From: JAHFUI01 sp041485905
Lineage (GTDB): Bacteria; Acidobacteriota; Vicinamibacteria; Vicinamibacterales; CAVVIG01
Assembly: GCA_041485905.1 (NCBI GenBank)
Contig: JBGPKK010000198.1
Coordinates: forward strand, 1 to 8,442
Reading direction: 5' to 3'
Length of the DNA stretch: 8,442 bases
In this document: positions 5,602 through 8,442 of the stretch, one piece after another
How the letters are laid out: the number at the start of each line of letters is the position of its first letter
Position numbering within the stretch: position 1 is the first letter of the stretch
Notes under the pieces: generated by a model
Database searches by the model: none
What the model saw: only the letters and a program-made list of their open reading frames with translations
Told to the model about the DNA's origin: nothing
Translations under genes and position numbers: made by a program

Positions 5602-6003
5602 ATGTCATTACGTTTCCTAAAGGCCTCGGTGTTCATTCTCGGCCTCGCCGCCTTGTCCGCCTGCAGCGGCGGGAGTGGCCCCACCACGCCAAGTACGTCG
5701 AACCCGGCAACCATCAACATCGTCGGCCAGAACGGCACACAAGCCTTCACTCCGAATCCCGCGTCGGTCGCTGGACAGCAAGTCGTGTTCAAGAACAACG
5801 ACACGGTGAGTCACCGGGTCGTCCTGAACGACAACAGCATCGACACGGGGGATATCGCCCCCGGCGCGACCAGCCGTGTAGTTACGATGCCTAGTAACGG
5901 CACGAACTATCACTGTTCAGTTCATCCGGGAATGATCGGGAGCGTCGCCGCCGCATCCGGAGCGCCGCCGCCCTGCGACGGCGCGTACTGCAGCGGCTAC
6001 TGA
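5602..6003 (+). CDS. Lipoprotein cupredoxin (plastocyanin/amicyanin-like blue copper protein)
   Basis: This 133-aa protein has a lipoprotein signal: MSLRFLKASVFILGLAALSA with lipobox LSAC, so Cys21 is probably acylated. A short Ser/Thr/Pro linker leads to a cupredoxin domain at about residues 36-117 (INIVGQNGTQAFTPNPASVA, VVFKNNDTVSHRV). The type-1 copper set is complete: His71, Cys105, His108 and Met111. Cys-x2-His-x2-Met is the short loop of amicyanin rather than that of plastocyanin. It probably carries electrons at the outer membrane face; its partner is not in the window. An unusual tail ends in CDGAYCSGY (Cys125, Cys130). ATG 5602 is preferred over the open frame upstream because it starts the signal peptide and follows GAGG at 5588-5591. 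Confidence 0.9.
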   Translation: MSLRFLKASVFILGLAALSACSGGSGPTTPSTSNPATINIVGQNGTQAFTPNPASVAGQQVVFKNNDTVSHRVVLNDNSIDTGDIAPGATSRVVTMPSNGTNYHCSVHPGMIGSVAAASGAPPPCDGAYCSGY

Positions 6004-6004
6004 T

Positions 6005-6619
6005 TCAGAACGGCATCTTTGGCCATTGCTCAATCGTGATTCGCGCCACGACTGTTGCTTGGCCCTTGCCATCTGCGGCGAATACCAGCGCCTCACCGTC
6101 CGCCAGGGCGGAGGACGATTGCGGGAACGCACGGCTGATGTTCGGGAAGTGAGTCACGAGGATGGTGTTCGTGCCCGCGCGCGCCTCCGTCACTCTTTCT
6201 TGCAGCCATGCGGCCTGCGCTTCAGGCACCACCTGCTGCATGCCTTGACCGTTATCACCCAATTCGGCGTAGCTCTTCGCGTTCGGCCACTGGGCATGCC
6301 GGACCGTCTCGAGTGCGCGATACGTCGGGCTGGTGAGGACGTCACCGACGGGAATCTTCAGATCGCGAAGCGCTTTGCCCATGGCCGCCGCGCTCGCGCG
6401 CCCCGCTTCATCCAACTGCCGCTCCAGATTCAGATTATCCGCATTGGCGGTTCGCTTGTCGGGCACCTCACGTGGCGAGCTCGCATGCCGCATCACGAGG
6501 ACATAGCCACCTTGTCGCAACACCTTGACCAGCGCGTCGCCGGACAAGGTTTGCGCGGCCGCGGGTTGCGCCGTCAACAGCAACGTGAGAACGGCCAGCA
6601 AGCGGACGGAACGTTTCAT
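6005..6619 (-). CDS. Exported histidine phosphatase superfamily protein (SixA/PGAM-like)
   Basis: This 204-aa protein starts with a Sec signal (MKRSVRLLAVLTLLLTAQPA, cleavage near AAAQ). It carries the histidine phosphatase core: Arg44-His45 in LVMRHASSP, the motif TSPTYRALET with Arg101, and the second histidine, His157, in ILVTHFPNI. His45 would form the phospho-histidine intermediate. The usual RHG is RHA here, a change seen in many short exported members. The substrate is unknown. ATG 6619 is chosen over earlier codons because it begins the signal peptide; no strong RBS is visible. The gene lies 73 bases after the VOC gene on the same strand and may share its transcript. Its stop is one base from the cupredoxin stop, tail-to-tail. 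Confidence 0.87.
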   Translation of the reverse strand: MKRSVRLLAVLTLLLTAQPAAAQTLSGDALVKVLRQGGYVLVMRHASSPREVPDKRTANADNLNLERQLDEAGRASAAAMGKALRDLKIPVGDVLTSPTYRALETVRHAQWPNAKSYAELGDNGQGMQQVVPEAQAAWLQERVTEARAGTNTILVTHFPNISRAFPQSSSALADGEALVFAADGKGQATVVARITIEQWPKMPF

Positions 6620-6692
6620 TCTGGTCGGCACACTCGAAGTATGCCCCTCAACGAGAGAATCAGACCGATTTTGTTTCGCGTACGGAGCCCGG

Positions 6693-7781
6693 CTATCCCA
6701 GGCACACGTCGCCAAGGTACCCACCGCCGCCGCAGTACTTGGTGTCCTGCAACTGCATCGACAGACCGTCCGGATCGCTGAAGTACAGCTCCGGCGTCCC
6801 TGTGACCGGCGCGCCGCCGCGGGCTTCCGTGCGCACGCTGACCCACGACGTCAGCGGACCGCCGCTCCGGCCCGTGTTCTCGCTCGCCTTGATGCCGTAA
6901 CCGGCGAGCGTCTTCAGGATCCCGTCCACGTTGAAGTTCTCCAGCGACAGGCAGGCGTGATCGATCCGCGACCCGGCTGGCGCTCCGCCACGACCGCCCG
7001 CTCCGTCCGCACGTCCACCCGCGGGCGCTCCGCCGCCTGGCGCGCCACCGCGCGCGCCGCCGCCCCCGCCTGTGAACATCAGAAAATGCACGCCCGGCCC
7101 CACACCGTACGCCGGCGTCGTCGCCTGCATCGCGCGCACGGGCAAGCCAAACACCCCCTGATAGAACCCGGCGGTGCCCGGATCCCGTGCGTTGATCGTG
7201 AAGTGACTCATGTCCTTCACCGCGAGCAGGCCCTTGCTCGGCGACGCTTCCGCCCGGCAGACGCTGCCCTGCGGACCGCTTCCGCCGCAGTAGCTCACGT
7301 CGTGCAGTTGAAACACGATGCCGCTCGGATCGCCGACGAACACCTCGCGCGTGTTCCCGCGCGTGATGACGCGCACCTTCATCGCCCCAGCGCCCGGGGT
7401 CGTCGTCTCCGCGGGATCGGCGGGCGTGACGCCGTGCTGCGCGAGAATTTTGATCACGTTGTCCACGTCGAACTGTTCGACGCCCATGCCGAAGCGGCTG
7501 ATGCCCGGTCGCTCGCTCGGGCCCGCGGGCACAACGGCAAGGAACCTGGGCCCCGCGCCAATCCGGAGCAACGCGTCCGTCCCCTGACGCGCCTGAACCG
7601 GCATCCCGAACAGTCCCTGGTAAAAATCGATGGAGCGTCTGGGATCGGAGACGGTGAGCGTCAACTGGCTCAATCCATTGACGCGAATCTGCGGCGCAGC
7701 GGATTGCGCCATCAGCCGTGGCGCCGCCAGAAGACCCGGGAGCGCCACCAGAAACTTTCGCCGATCAATCGATCCAGTCAT
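6693..7781 (-). CDS. Tat-exported tandem VOC (glyoxalase/bleomycin-resistance fold) protein
   Basis: This 362-aa protein opens with a twin-arginine signal (DRRKFLVALPGLLAAPRLMA, RR at 7-8). Two VOC domains follow, at about 35-165 and 187-350. Each begins with an FYQGLFGMPV- or FYQGVFGLPV-type segment and ends DPSGIVFQLHD or DPDGLSMQLQD. Domain 2 has likely metal ligands His193 and His275, whereas domain 1 has Leu or Thr and no His there, so only domain 2 looks able to bind metal. Each domain is followed by a matching motif, YCGGSGPQGSVC (164-175) and YCGGGGYLGDVC (349-360). A Gly/Ala-rich insert (238-270) interrupts domain 2. The reaction is unknown. GAGGG lies eight bases before ATG 7781. 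PPK2 is upstream on the same strand. Confidence 0.88.
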   Translation of the reverse strand: MTGSIDRRKFLVALPGLLAAPRLMAQSAAPQIRVNGLSQLTLTVSDPRRSIDFYQGLFGMPVQARQGTDALLRIGAGPRFLAVVPAGPSERPGISRFGMGVEQFDVDNVIKILAQHGVTPADPAETTTPGAGAMKVRVITRGNTREVFVGDPSGIVFQLHDVSYCGGSGPQGSVCRAEASPSKGLLAVKDMSHFTINARDPGTAGFYQGVFGLPVRAMQATTPAYGVGPGVHFLMFTGGGGGARGGAPGGGAPAGGRADGAGGRGGAPAGSRIDHACLSLENFNVDGILKTLAGYGIKASENTGRSGGPLTSWVSVRTEARGGAPVTGTPELYFSDPDGLSMQLQDTKYCGGGGYLGDVCLG

Positions 7782-7826
7782 GTTTTGGACCCTCTGTGTT
7801 TCAGGAACCGAATAGGGACTAGCTAG

Positions 7827-8442
7827 CTATAGCGAGCGCATCAATTGACGCCGTGCCTGCGCGAGCGCCCGGCGCCGCGCCGCGCTGAGCTTCGGAAAGG
7901 TCAAATCGAGGCCGTCGAGCGTGTCCACGATGATCTCGGCGATGACGACATGGGCAAACCACTTGTGGTCGGCGGGAATGACATACCAGGGTGCGGCGTC
8001 GTGGCTCGTTGCGGCGAGCGCCTCTTGGTACGCCGACATGTACGCGTTCCATTTCGCGCGTTCCGGGAGGTCGCCGGAGGAGAACTTCCAGTTCTTCGCG
8101 GGATCGTCGAGCCGCTCGAGCATCCGCCGCCGCTGCTCGGCGCGCGACACATGGAGGAAGAACTTGCGGATCGTCGTCCCGCTCCTCCACAGGTGATGCT
8201 CGAACGCGTTGATGTCCTGCAGCCGCTCCTTCCAGATGGCCGGCGTGACCCGCTCGGCCGGCAGCCGCTGCGAGCCGAGCCACTCGGGATGCACGCGCAC
8301 GACGATCACCTCTTCGTAGTGCGAGCGGTTGAAGATGCCGATGCGCCCGCGCGCGGGCAGCGCCTTCGCGTTGCGCCACAGGAAGTCGTGCGACAGCTCT
8401 TCGCTCGACGGCTGCTTGAAGGCGTGCACATCGGTGCCCTGC
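7827..8442 (-). CDS. PPK2 family polyphosphate:nucleotide phosphotransferase, C-terminal part
   Basis: The frame enters at the right edge (QGTDVHAFKQPSSEELSHDF) and gives 204 residues to the TAG at 7827. PPK2 signatures follow in order: HDFLWRNAKALPARGRIGIF, NRSHYEEVIVVRVHPEW (Walker B region), WKERLQDINAFEHHL, FFLHVSRAEQRRRMLERLDD, NWKFSSGDL and APWYVIPADHKWFAHVVIAE. These cytoplasmic enzymes move phosphate between polyphosphate and nucleotides. The Walker A segment and the N-terminus lie beyond the window, so a GTG inside the visible part is not the start. The C-terminus is intact at family length. The sequence style resembles the PPK2-related subgroup near TIGR03709, but AMP versus ADP preference cannot be read from it. 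The VOC gene follows 45 bases downstream. Confidence 0.93.
   Translation of the reverse strand, partial: QGTDVHAFKQPSSEELSHDFLWRNAKALPARGRIGIFNRSHYEEVIVVRVHPEWLGSQRLPAERVTPAIWKERLQDINAFEHHLWRSGTTIRKFFLHVSRAEQRRRMLERLDDPAKNWKFSSGDLPERAKWNAYMSAYQEALAATSHDAAPWYVIPADHKWFAHVVIAEIIVDTLDGLDLTFPKLSAARRRALAQARRQLMRSL

Noticed and set aside
6998..7070. GC-rich repeats within the VOC gene as a tandem repeat element
   Set aside because: They encode a Gly/Ala-rich linker in frame; the repetition follows from the codons rather than from a mobile or CRISPR-like element.
6525..7826. A 433-codon open frame on the plus strand opposite the VOC and phosphatase genes
   Set aside because: The minus strand has clear VOC and phosphatase motifs with signal peptides. 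The plus frame is low-complexity Arg/Ala with no motif.
7815..7832. The palindrome-like ACTAGCTAGCTATAGC at the PPK2 stop as a terminator or recombination site
   Set aside because: It is a short AT-rich palindrome without loop or T-run and coincides with tandem stop codons; nothing supports a special role.

Overview
The window is GC-rich, coding-dense bacterial chromosome with short intergenic gaps. The family mix suggests a soil or sediment Acidobacteriota-type organism: Tat-exported DsrE and VOC proteins, a PPK2 phosphotransferase, a DUF302 protein, and an ECF sigma remnant opening LVVRAQAGDFEAYGRLVQAT. This placement is inference from protein style only, because no marker gene is present. 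I see no tRNA, rRNA, CRISPR array, transposase or phage gene.

Layout, left to right. (1) 1-353, minus: N-terminal part of a multi-pass membrane protein, possibly an SDF-type symporter. (2) 456-2893: a redox and sulfur-flavoured block. It holds a Tat-exported DsrE-like protein (+), a 49-aa YHS-domain protein (-), a 29-codon membrane peptide (-) and an OsmC-like protein (-). A divergent DUF302 protein (+) follows, behind a roughly 300-bp, hairpin-rich non-coding leader. (3) 2939-4342, plus: a secreted M20-family zinc peptidase. (4) 4343-4500: inverted repeats, including a REP-like palindrome. (5) 4466-5384, minus: a doubtful small lipoprotein frame, a P-loop kinase, and a frameshifted ECF sigma-factor remnant. 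(6) 5482-6003, plus: a cluster of TTAC/GTAA half-sites, then a lipoprotein cupredoxin with a blue-copper ligand set. (7) 6005-7781, minus: an exported histidine phosphatase and a Tat-exported tandem VOC (glyoxalase-fold) protein. (8) 7827-8442, minus: the C-terminal two thirds or so of a PPK2 family phosphotransferase, cut by the window edge.

DsrE, OsmC, YHS and DUF302 proteins are all small families associated with thiol or persulfide chemistry or with metal or redox handling, so the 456-2893 block may act together. No enzyme in it fixes a pathway. The right half reads as unlinked housekeeping and envelope genes.

No clearly new system stands out. The spots most worth a second look are three. 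One is the structured leader before the DUF302 gene. The second is the 1345-1566 region, where a membrane peptide ends at a UGA followed by a perfect hairpin and coding-like sequence changes frame. The third is the paired Cys motif ending both halves of the VOC protein.
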